Below the pieces are notes generated by a model. That model made no database searches. It was not told the origin of the DNA and saw only the letters and a program-made list of their open reading frames with translations. From Verrucomicrobia bacterium 12-59-8 (GTDB lineage: Bacteria > Verrucomicrobiota > Verrucomicrobiae > Verrucomicrobiales > Verrucomicrobiaceae), in contig NCCR01000326.1 in NCBI GenBank assembly GCA_002279765.1, forward strand, positions 1 to 5,619: a stretch of DNA of 5,619 bases, given 5' to 3'. A program made the translations under genes and the position numbers. Position 1 is the first letter of the stretch, and each line of letters opens with the position of its first letter. Shown one piece after another: positions 1 to 5,619 of this stretch.

Positions 1-2
1 AA

Positions 3-1739
3 TTGCGCAGCAAGGAAAGCATGGTCATGGGACCGGAGATTTTGATCCAGCCGGTGCGCACGTCCAGCATCCTGTCGGCGGCTTCGGCGCTGTCCACGGT
101 GGGTTTTCAAGGTCAGCCGGATGTGGTGCTGGTGGCGCAGGGATTGGAAGACGGGCTGGCGGGAGTGTCTGCGGCAGATGTGGCGGTGGCGTTTCGTAGT
201 CTGCTGGACACGGCGCGCGGCAAACACCTCGAAGTCATCGTCGCGGGACCGATCCCGCAGGCGGCAGACCCGGAGGAGGCCAGTCTGGCGCTCACGCGCG
301 GCCCTTCCAGCATGCTGCGTGAAGCCAGCGCAAAGGCGGATCTCATTTTCTCGGACATGGGTGATTTGTCGCGGCTGCTTGAGGCGCCTCCTGGTGCGAA
401 AGGGGCGGGTCAGGTGTTTCCTGCGCTAATGCAGGAGTATCAAAGCCTCCTGAACTTTCTCCCCACCAGTGGCGTGGCGACGCCAACGACGGGCATGCAT
501 GCGGAAATGGGGCGCATCTTGTTTCAGGATGTGATGCAGGGCGCGCCCGCAATGCCATGGAAGATCAGTGCAGCCAAGGCGACGCTGGCAGGTGAGGGAA
601 AGCTGACGCTGGAGTTTCAACTGGCCAACACCCGACGCGAGGCACTGGCGGTGACGCTGCTGCCGCTGGTGCCGCGAGGAGTAAAGCCCAAGGACACGAA
701 TCCCGAACTCCCGCTGGCTGCTGGCGCGAAGCAGACGGTGCGACTGGACTACACCATCACAGATACGCGCGATCTGCCGCTGACCGATGGAAAAATGCGC
801 CTGCCGGTGCTCGTGATTGCGGGCAAAATGGCGCGTATCGAGGACATTGTAGTGCCGCTACAGCCGTTCAGCATCACCTGGAACGCGCGCGCTGCATACA
901 ATCAGGAAACCGAGTTTTCGCCTGAACTCGAAATCGAAAACAGCACGGGTGCCAGTCTTTCCGCCGCATGGGAGGCAAACTGGGCGGGAAAACCGCTGGA
1001 TGGCAAAATCGCGCTGGATGCCAGCGGCTCGGAGGTGCTCAAGCTGGCGCTGCCGTTGCCGACAGACGGGAATGCACCGCTGCGGCGGGTGCTGCCTTTG
1101 AAACTGGCGCTGATTTCCGGCGGCGTGCGGCAGATCTTCGACCGCGACATTGAACTTACACGCAACCTGGGACTCAAGGAAATGGTGCCCTTGACTGCGA
1201 CGGATGGGGAAGAAAGTGCTGTGACGCTGCGGGCGGATGCTGATGGCATGAAGCTGTTTCTCACGCTCGATCTGAGCGGAGTCAGTCTAGTGGATGACTC
1301 TGCGGGCAAGGCATTTGAGCTGCTGCTGAACATCGACGCACGCAGCTATGGTGAACGGTTGACGCCGGGTGCCACGGCGGCACTGCGCATCAGCGGCAAA
1401 GCGGCCGATGGCGATGCGGTGGTCGAGCCGATCTCGCCATGGGCCTTTGGCAGCGGCTATGCAGCGGTGTTTGAACCGAAAGAAATCAAGGCGGAGGTCA
1501 GTAGCTCTGCGGGCGGTGGCCGCAGGCTCACGATCACACTGCCGAAAAGCTATCTCTACCGCCACGAATGGGCCTTAGGAAATGGCAACAGCCAGCTGGG
1601 CCTGAACGTGCGTTTTAACGGTGGCGGGCGTGACTATTTCCTCACCCGCAGCAGGCGGCAGGATGATGATGCGGAGAGCCTGAGTGTCCTGGAACTGACC
1701 GACAAACCCACGCAGCGCTGGACCGTGCGCGTGGAGTAA
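3..1739 (+). CDS. SGNH-hydrolase-like protein with C-terminal CBM9/DOMON-like domain, 5' end missing
   Basis: The frame is open from the window edge to the TAA at 1737-1739 (578 codons visible). The TTG at base 3 has no visible upstream signal, so the gene probably begins outside the window. Residues 39-180 resemble the later part of an SGNH/GDSL hydrolase: a beta strand (PDVVLVAQGLED, 39-50) where block III would be, a second strand (EVIVAGPIP, 77-85), and PTTGMH (161-166) followed by a helix, as in block V. The usual GxND is GLED, and the Asp three residues before His166 is Thr163, so hydrolase activity is doubtful. The GDS block would lie upstream. Residues about 195-295 and 300-395 look like beta-sandwich segments. 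Residues about 400-575 resemble a CBM9/DOMON-type carbohydrate-binding fold, with alternating strands and an ISPWAFGSGY motif (477-486). It is probably an extracytoplasmic polysaccharide-related protein, but the signal peptide is not visible. It precedes the ABC exporter by 11 bases. Domain assignments are by eye; the reading frame is secure. Confidence 0.75.
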   Translation: MRSKESMVMGPEILIQPVRTSSILSAASALSTVGFQGQPDVVLVAQGLEDGLAGVSAADVAVAFRSLLDTARGKHLEVIVAGPIPQAADPEEASLALTRGPSSMLREASAKADLIFSDMGDLSRLLEAPPGAKGAGQVFPALMQEYQSLLNFLPTSGVATPTTGMHAEMGRILFQDVMQGAPAMPWKISAAKATLAGEGKLTLEFQLANTRREALAVTLLPLVPRGVKPKDTNPELPLAAGAKQTVRLDYTITDTRDLPLTDGKMRLPVLVIAGKMARIEDIVVPLQPFSITWNARAAYNQETEFSPELEIENSTGASLSAAWEANWAGKPLDGKIALDASGSEVLKLALPLPTDGNAPLRRVLPLKLALISGGVRQIFDRDIELTRNLGLKEMVPLTATDGEESAVTLRADADGMKLFLTLDLSGVSLVDDSAGKAFELLLNIDARSYGERLTPGATAALRISGKAADGDAVVEPISPWAFGSGYAAVFEPKEIKAEVSSSAGGGRRLTITLPKSYLYRHEWALGNGNSQLGLNVRFNGGGRDYFLTRSRRQDDDAESLSVLELTDKPTQRWTVRVE

Positions 1740-1750
1740 AGCAAACGAAC

Positions 1751-3532
1751 ATGGCTGAAGAACGAGCGAGTAAAAAACTGTGGGACCGTGCGGCGTGGAA
1801 AGACGCAGGCTTTTTCCTAACCTACCTGCGTCCGCACTACAACGTCTTCATCCCGGCGCTGATCGCCCTGGCGATCACGGGCGGCATGACGATCGTATTC
1901 ATTAAAGAGCTTGCCGCTGTGGCCGGTCGGGGGATCGGGGGGGCCCATGGACCGGACTGGATGGCTGAACTCAATCACAGCTTGTGGTTTCTAGTGGGGA
2001 TTGTGGCGATGCAGGCCGTGATTGCCTTTTTTCGCATCCTGCTGTTTGCCAAAGCCTCCGAGCGGGCGCTGGCAGCTCTGCGGCTGGACACCTTCAGCCG
2101 CATCATTCGTCTGCCGATGGCGACTCTGAACCAGCGCCGTGTCGGCGAGCTGGCCTCGCGGCTGGCCAACGATGTCGAGGCCATGCGCGAGACGCTGGTG
2201 GTCACGATTCCAATGCTGATCCGGCACACGGTGATGCTCTCTCTGTGTCTGGTGCTGATCCTGAACATGTCGGTCAAGCTGTCGCTGTTCATGGTGGGAA
2301 CAATCCCCGTGGTGATCGTGATGATCGCCATTTTCGGCTCGCGCATTCGCAAGCTGACCAAGCGGGCGCAGGACAACCTCGCAGCCTCGCAGGTGGTGGT
2401 GGATGAGAGCCTGCAAAGCATCGTCAGCGTGAAAGCCTTCCGCAATGAGGCCTATGAACTGGCCCGCTATGACAAGAACCTCAGTGAATACCTGCGCACC
2501 GTGCTGCGGGCGGCGGTACCACGGGCCTCGTTCATTGCCTTCATCATCTTTGCCTTCAGTGTGGCGCTGATCCTTGTAACGTGGTTTGCAATGCGCATGC
2601 TGAACGACGGAGGCATCGGCAAGGAGGAGCTGACGCAGTTCGCCGGTCTCAGCGGCATGATCGCAGCTTCGTTCATTCAGTTTCCTGAACTGATCACCCA
2701 GCTCCAGCGTTCCCTCGGGGCCACCGAGCGCGTGCGTGAAATCCTGCGGGATCAAACCGAGCCGGATGACACCGCCGGAGCCTCGAAGCTGCGCTTCAAG
2801 GGTGAGATCGACATGCACGATGTCAGCTTTGCCTATCCCACACGGCCAGAAGCCGTGGTGCTGCGTGATTTCAATCTACAGGCGAAGGCCGGGCAGCGCA
2901 TCGCACTCGTGGGTCCGAGCGGTTCTGGCAAATCCACCAGCGTGGCGCTGCTCTTCCGTTTCTATGATCCGACCACCGGCGAAATCCGCATCGACGGCCA
3001 GCCGATTCGCGACTTGTCGCTCACCACGCTGCGTCGCAACCTCGCGCTGGTGCCGCAGGAGGTGCTGCTATTTGGCGGCAGCATCAAAGAAAACATCGCC
3101 TACGGCAAGCCTGACGCGACTGAGGATGAGATCATCAGCGCGGCGCAAAAAGCCAACGCGCACGATTTCATTGTCAGCCTCACTGAAGGCTATCAGACAC
3201 TCGTGGGAGATCGTGGCACTCAGCTTTCCGGCGGCCAGCGCCAGCGCATCGCCATTGCACGCGCCATTCTCGCCGATCCAGCCATCCTGATCCTCGATGA
3301 AGCCACCAGCAGCCTCGACGCCGAAAGCGAACGCCTTGTGCAGGACGCCCTGGACAAGCTGATGGAAAACCGCACCAGCATCATCATCGCCCACCGCCTC
3401 AGCACCGTGCGCCGTTGTGATCAGATCCTTGTGATGTCCAGCGGTGCGATCCTTGAACGCGGCACGCATGACGAACTCGTGGCGAAGCCCGGCAGCCTGT
3501 ATGGCTCGCTAGCGAAGCTGCAGTTGGAGTAG
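1751..3532 (+). CDS. ABC exporter half-transporter, fused membrane and ATPase domains (MsbA/ABCB type)
   Basis: This complete 593-residue protein should act as a homodimer in the inner membrane, using ATP to export a lipid, peptide or drug-like substrate. The transmembrane domain has six hydrophobic segments at about 32-52, 77-99, 153-173, 177-196, 259-282 and 297-315. The nucleotide-binding domain starts near 350 and carries every canonical motif: A-loop Tyr362, Walker A GPSGSGKST (388-396), Q-loop Gln436, signature LSGGQ (492-496), Walker B ILILDE with Asp516 and catalytic Glu517, D-loop SSLD, and H-loop His548. Length and order match the B-subfamily exporters (MsbA, BmrA, mitochondrial ABCB10-like). 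The substrate cannot be read from the sequence, so no symbol is given. The ATG at 1751 lies 11 bases after the previous stop. The only SD-like sequence is GGAG at 1733-1736, rather far upstream, so translation may be coupled to the preceding gene. A hairpin follows the stop. Confidence 0.95.
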   Translation: MAEERASKKLWDRAAWKDAGFFLTYLRPHYNVFIPALIALAITGGMTIVFIKELAAVAGRGIGGAHGPDWMAELNHSLWFLVGIVAMQAVIAFFRILLFAKASERALAALRLDTFSRIIRLPMATLNQRRVGELASRLANDVEAMRETLVVTIPMLIRHTVMLSLCLVLILNMSVKLSLFMVGTIPVVIVMIAIFGSRIRKLTKRAQDNLAASQVVVDESLQSIVSVKAFRNEAYELARYDKNLSEYLRTVLRAAVPRASFIAFIIFAFSVALILVTWFAMRMLNDGGIGKEELTQFAGLSGMIAASFIQFPELITQLQRSLGATERVREILRDQTEPDDTAGASKLRFKGEIDMHDVSFAYPTRPEAVVLRDFNLQAKAGQRIALVGPSGSGKSTSVALLFRFYDPTTGEIRIDGQPIRDLSLTTLRRNLALVPQEVLLFGGSIKENIAYGKPDATEDEIISAAQKANAHDFIVSLTEGYQTLVGDRGTQLSGGQRQRIAIARAILADPAILILDEATSSLDAESERLVQDALDKLMENRTSIIIAHRLSTVRRCDQILVMSSGAILERGTHDELVAKPGSLYGSLAKLQLE

Positions 3533-3545
3533 CAGGAAAGGGAGC

Positions 3546-3574
3546 GCGGAGACTCTTCTCCGCTTCTTATCTTT
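3546..3574 (+). terminator. Probable rho-independent terminator after the ABC exporter
   Basis: GCGGAGA (3546-3552) pairs perfectly with TCTCCGC (3557-3563) around a four-base CTCT loop. The T-rich run TTCTTATCTTT (3564-3574) follows. It sits 13 bases past the exporter stop, between convergent genes. On the - strand the stem is followed only by a mixed C/T tract, so termination of the opposite permease transcript is possible but less clear. Confidence 0.6.
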
Positions 3575-3593
3575 GCGGCTTCGCCACCTTTTG

Positions 3594-4412
3594 CTAGCTC
3601 CGGAACACCATCGCCGGCTCCAGCTTGCTCACTCGCCAGATACCCAGCAGTGCCGCAAGCGTGCAGATGCCCAGGATCACGCCCAGCACGGCAAAGGGGA
3701 CAAACTGCGGCATATAAAATGGCGGCTGCTCATTCTTCAGTGCGCCCATGGCGAAGCCGGCTGTTAAGAACAGGCCAATGCCGTAACCGATAAAACCAAC
3801 GGTGAACGCCTGAGTAATGAGCATCAGGCATAGCGTGCCGTTGGACGCACCCATTGCCTTCAGCGCACCTAGATGCCTCATGTTTTCCAGCACAAACGAG
3901 TAAAACGTCTGGCAACTCACCGCCATGCCGACCAGTAGACCGATGATGACCGTGGTGCCGAAGGAAATCGGGATGCCGGTGTTTTTGACATACCACCACA
4001 CGGTCGAGACATTGAAGTTGTCCGTCTTTCCGCCGCCGCGTTGCGCCCAAAATTCGCCAAAGCTTGCTTCGCGGTTCACGAAAGCCTTCAGGCCCGTCGT
4101 ACGCTGAATGTCCGCCACCGCCTGGTCCAGGCTTACGCCTTCGCGTGGGGCACAGATCACCGCCTGCAGCATCTTGCGCTGGGCCGGAACGTATTGCAGC
4201 GCTCGCTCATAAGTGGTCCAGACATAGGGGCCGCCGGTGAAAGAATTCGCGGCATCGGCGATGCCCACGACCCGTGCTTCCTGATCATTGAGCTCAAACA
4301 TGTCGCCGACCTTCACCTTCTCTCCGCGTTTCGGTGCCAGACGTGTGACGCCCAGATCATCAATGATCACCGAATGTGGCAGCCGCAGTTTCATCAGATC
4401 GCCTTGCAGCAT
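3594..4412 (-). CDS. FtsX/MacB-type ABC transporter permease, C-terminal fragment after a frameshift
   Basis: This 272-codon frame encodes the larger part of a permease whose N-terminus lies in another frame just upstream (4771-4394). From the ATG at 4412, residues 1-145 form the extracytoplasmic MacB-PCD-like region, including LRLPHSVIIDDLGV (9-22). Three hydrophobic helices follow at about 149-171, 194-218 and 236-258. Between the first two lies ENMRHLGALKAMGASNG (176-192), the cytoplasmic segment typical of FtsX-superfamily permeases that contacts the partner ATPase. The C-terminus KLEPAMVFRS (263-272) is also typical. The frame is open upstream of 4412 and encodes DANTLAGAPAK (from 4445), which reads as authentic family sequence. 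The ATG at 4412 is therefore probably not the original start. No good SD precedes it. Such permeases (DevC, MacB) normally work with an ATPase and a membrane-fusion protein in tripartite export, but neither is in the window. Confidence 0.8.
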   Translation of the reverse strand: MLQGDLMKLRLPHSVIIDDLGVTRLAPKRGEKVKVGDMFELNDQEARVVGIADAANSFTGGPYVWTTYERALQYVPAQRKMLQAVICAPREGVSLDQAVADIQRTTGLKAFVNREASFGEFWAQRGGGKTDNFNVSTVWWYVKNTGIPISFGTTVIIGLLVGMAVSCQTFYSFVLENMRHLGALKAMGASNGTLCLMLITQAFTVGFIGYGIGLFLTAGFAMGALKNEQPPFYMPQFVPFAVLGVILGICTLAALLGIWRVSKLEPAMVFRS

Positions 4413-4771
4413 CTTCGCCGGTGCCCCGGCCAGCGTGTTGGCATCAGGATCATCTTGAAGTTCCCATTTTCCAATCGCACGCGCTGGATGCCTGAATAGA
4501 TCGGCGAGGCCCAGGACACGCTGCTCACGCTGCGCACACGCGCCACATCGGTGTCGAGCAGCGGATTCGTCTCATTGACCTGCTCCACCTTTTCCTCCAC
4601 CACCCAGATCGGTGCCGGTACGTTTTTCAGGGTCGATTTCGTCCAGCTCATCAGCCCGCAGAACACCGCCGTCTGCTGCGCCATCAGAAACGTCGCCACC
4701 GCGAGACCCGCGACCAGCATCAGGTACTTCGCCGTGTCGCCAAAGAGCATTTTGAGGGCAAGGCGGAGCAT
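4394..4771 (-). CDS. FtsX/MacB-type ABC transporter permease, N-terminal fragment ending at a frameshift
   Basis: The N-terminal part of the permease starts at the ATG at 4771. An in-frame TGA lies about 20 bases upstream with no other start between, which fixes this choice despite the lack of a clear SD. Residues 1-15 are a short cytoplasmic amphipathic lead (MLRLALKMLFGD). Residues about 16-41 form the first transmembrane helix, as expected for a DevC/MacB-like permease. The extracytoplasmic domain follows, with PAPIWVVEE (52-60) and RVRLENGNF (97-105). After about residue 109 the frame yields Arg/Cys-rich sequence (PTRWPGHRRRCCKAI) that is out of character and stops at the TGA at 4394-4396. 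The natural continuation lies in the frame of the downstream fragment, which overlaps it by 19 bases. Joined, the pieces would make about 390 residues, a normal length for the family. The gene starts 40 bases after the YidB-like stop and may share its transcript. Confidence 0.7.
   Translation of the reverse strand: MLRLALKMLFGDTAKYLMLVAGLAVATFLMAQQTAVFCGLMSWTKSTLKNVPAPIWVVEEKVEQVNETNPLLDTDVARVRSVSSVSWASPIYSGIQRVRLENGNFKMILMPTRWPGHRRRCCKAI
4441..4456 (-). other. Frameshift site within the FtsX-type permease gene
   Basis: Upstream of here the protein reads naturally in one frame up to ENGNFKMIL (residues 101-109; codons ending at 4445). Downstream it reads naturally in another frame from DANTLAGAPAK (Asp codon 4445-4443). 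From memory, relatives have a few residues of a hydrophobic strand ending in Gly-x-Asp between these parts. A loss of roughly 10 or 13 bases (one base modulo three) would therefore explain the break. The local repeats of GAT (AGATGATCCTGATG on the - strand) could have favoured a slippage deletion. No classical slippery heptamer is visible, so programmed frameshifting is unlikely. A sequencing error is an equal alternative. Confidence 0.7.
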
Positions 4772-4811
4772 GACCGGGATTACGTGTGGGAATCACGCCG
4801 CGGCGCAGGCA

Positions 4812-5249
4812 TTAGCGGCCGCCGCCAAACAAGCCGCCGAGTCCGCTGCTGATCACACTGGTGAGCACGCTTTGTATCTGGCTGCCGCTGGGGTTGTTGT
4901 CTTGGATGTGGCCCTGCGGCGTCAGTTTGTCGATGATCTGCGGCAGGAACTGCGACAGCAACGGCACCACCGTATGCACATGCATGCCGACTTTGCCTGC
5001 GAGCGCCTGTAGATTGTCAGTCCCAACGGCAGCCTGCACCTGATCAGCATTGATCGGCAGGTTCGTTCCCGTTCCAACCCAGGAGGAAAAAATCTCACTC
5101 ATGCCGGCTTTCTCAAACTGAGCCATCATGCCATTCAACCCGCCTGCTTCGTTGAGCAGACCGGAGAGCATTGCGGCAGGGTCCATTTTGGCGGAGCCGC
5201 CGAGCATGCTGCCCAGCGCGTTTTTGGCGAGTGAATCGAAAAGTCCCAT
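4812..5249 (-). CDS. YidB-family (DUF937) protein
   Basis: This 145-residue protein starts MGLFDSLAKNALGSMLGG, close to the MGLFD start typical of YidB/DUF937 proteins. That is why the ATG at 5249 is preferred over an in-frame ATG at 5348, which would add 33 residues without family character. Residues 25-60 (GLLNEAGGLNGMMAQFEKAGMSEIFSSWVG) and the later NLPINADQVQAAVGTDNLQALAGKVG (63-88) match the helical YidB core. LLSQFLPQIIDKLTPQGHI (97-115) matches the conserved stretch ending in Leu-Pro-x-Ile-Ile-Asp-x-Leu-(S/T)-Pro-x-Gly. The C-terminus is Gly-rich (SSGLGGLFGGGR). E. coli YidB is of similar length. The biochemical role of this family is not established, to my knowledge; no signal peptide or membrane helix is evident, suggesting a soluble protein. 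There is no recognisable SD before the chosen start. It lies upstream of the broken permease gene on the same strand. Confidence 0.85.
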   Translation of the reverse strand: MGLFDSLAKNALGSMLGGSAKMDPAAMLSGLLNEAGGLNGMMAQFEKAGMSEIFSSWVGTGTNLPINADQVQAAVGTDNLQALAGKVGMHVHTVVPLLSQFLPQIIDKLTPQGHIQDNNPSGSQIQSVLTSVISSGLGGLFGGGR

Positions 5250-5384
5250 AGAAGCGGCGAGTGTGGGGGAGAGGCGGGTAAAGTCAAGGAACGGTCGTAC
5301 GGCAACTGTCAAAGAGGGATCGTCAACCGGCGGATTACACCAGAACAACGAGCCGCCGTGGCTTGAACCTCGATAAAACTTTTT

Positions 5385-5400
5385 CCACCTCAGCAGGCGG
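5385..5400 (-). terminator. Weak hairpin downstream of the sulfatase-like gene
   Basis: On the - strand CCGCCT pairs with AGGTGG (one G-T pair) around a four-base GCTG loop. This lies 41 bases past the stop of the sulfatase-like gene and is followed by AAAAAGTTTTATC. The T tract is short and not adjacent to the stem, so this is at best a poor intrinsic terminator. It is the only compact stem-loop I found between the two - strand genes. Confidence 0.25.
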
Positions 5401-5441
5401 TCTTTATTAACAACCGGGTGGCGACTATCAAATGCTGTGCT

Positions 5442-5619
5442 TCACTTCACCTTCTTCTTCGCTTTCGGCTTTGCGGGAGGTGTGGGCTTGCGAATGACGA
5501 CTGGCACCGCGTTCTGCTGCGCCGCACCGGGAGTGCTGCGACCACTGATGATGATCTGTTCGAATTCGGAGGTCAGCTTCGCCACGATCTCGGGGTTTTT
5601 ATCGTACACGTTGTCCTTC
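5442..5619 (-). CDS. Probable sulfatase, C-terminal end only
   Basis: Only the last 58 codons are inside the window, ending at the TGA at 5442-5444; the rest lies beyond the right edge. The visible protein has NVYDKNPEIVAKLTSEFEQI (3-22), followed by a Gly-Arg-Ser-Thr-Pro-Gly motif (26-31). This resembles the C-terminal end of many arylsulfatase-like enzymes of Planctomycetota and Verrucomicrobiota, where a 'yDL..DP.E..Nv...hPe.v..l...f..i...GRst' segment closes the domain. Those enzymes are secreted and cleave sulfate esters, often from polysaccharides. The catalytic formylglycine motif (C/S-x-P-x-R) would be far upstream and cannot be checked. The protein ends in a Lys/Pro/Ala-rich tail (KPTPPAKPKAKKKVK, 44-58). 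Assignment is by remembered family resemblance from a short piece, so it is moderate. Confidence 0.65.
   Translation of the reverse strand, partial: KDNVYDKNPEIVAKLTSEFEQIIISGRSTPGAAQQNAVPVVIRKPTPPAKPKAKKKVK

Noticed and set aside
902..1333. Open antisense frame opposite the SGNH/CBM9-like gene
   Set aside because: The product is Ser/Arg/Pro-rich with no recognisable features and lies wholly within a convincing + strand gene.
1929..1943. G5 and G7 homopolymer runs in the exporter gene as a possible phase-variation or quadruplex site
   Set aside because: The exporter frame continues intact across the runs in an extracytoplasmic loop rich in glycine. One G7 tract alone is weak evidence for slippage control.
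1991..2818. Long open antisense frame opposite the exporter's membrane domain
   Set aside because: Its translation is rich in His, Asp, Gln and Arg with no domain character. It is explained by the codon bias of the real gene on the + strand, whose product has all ABC exporter motifs.
4041..4499. + strand open frame across the permease region
   Set aside because: It is antisense to the permease, whose helices and FtsX-type motifs are clear, and its translation shows no family features.
5283..5312. TTGACA (5312-5307, - strand) as a -35 box for the YidB-like gene
   Set aside because: At a 16-18 base spacing no reasonable -10 element is present (CCTTGA or similar). It is suggestive only and was not annotated.
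5250..5348. 33-residue N-terminal extension of the YidB-like protein from the ATG at 5348
   Set aside because: The extension has no family character, while the internal MGLFD start matches YidB proteins. It could matter only if the region encodes a leader, for which there is no sign.
5328..5358. CGGCGG/CCGCCG inverted repeat upstream of the YidB-like gene
   Set aside because: A six-base arm with a loop of about 19 bases and no T tract is expected by chance in GC-rich DNA.

Overview
The window looks like bacterial chromosome of moderately high GC, with tightly packed genes and weak or absent Shine-Dalgarno motifs. The best guess at source is a Verrucomicrobiota-type bacterium (Prosthecobacter/Verrucomicrobium-like). 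This rests on remembered resemblance: a sulfatase-like C-terminal tail, an SGNH-like plus CBM9-like secreted-type protein, and the style of the FtsX-type permease. No phylogenetic marker gene is present, so the assignment is tentative.

Layout. On the + strand there is (1) a 5'-truncated gene filling bases 3-1739, whose product has a degenerate SGNH-hydrolase-like region, two beta-rich segments and a C-terminal CBM9/DOMON-like region; and (2), 11 bases later, a complete fused ABC exporter half-transporter (1751-3532) with every ATPase motif intact. A hairpin followed by a T-rich tract (3546-3574) ends this unit, where it meets the genes of the opposite strand head-on.

On the - strand, read from right to left, there is (3) the last 58 codons of a probable sulfatase (5619-5442), (4) a small YidB/DUF937-family protein (5249-4812, start moved to an internal ATG), and (5) a MacB/FtsX/DevC-type ABC permease (4771-3594). 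The permease is broken into two overlapping frames near 4443-4456. The two halves fit together as one protein of about 390 residues, so this is either a real small indel (pseudogene) or a sequence error.

How the genes fit together. The two + strand genes are probably co-transcribed, but no functional link can be shown. The YidB-like gene and the permease are 40 bases apart and may share a transcript. The ATPase and membrane-fusion partners expected for a DevC/MacB-type permease are not in the window. No RNA genes, mobile elements, CRISPR arrays or phage genes were seen. I find no convincing new biological system here; the most useful observations are the frameshifted permease and the apparent loss of catalytic residues in the SGNH-like protein.
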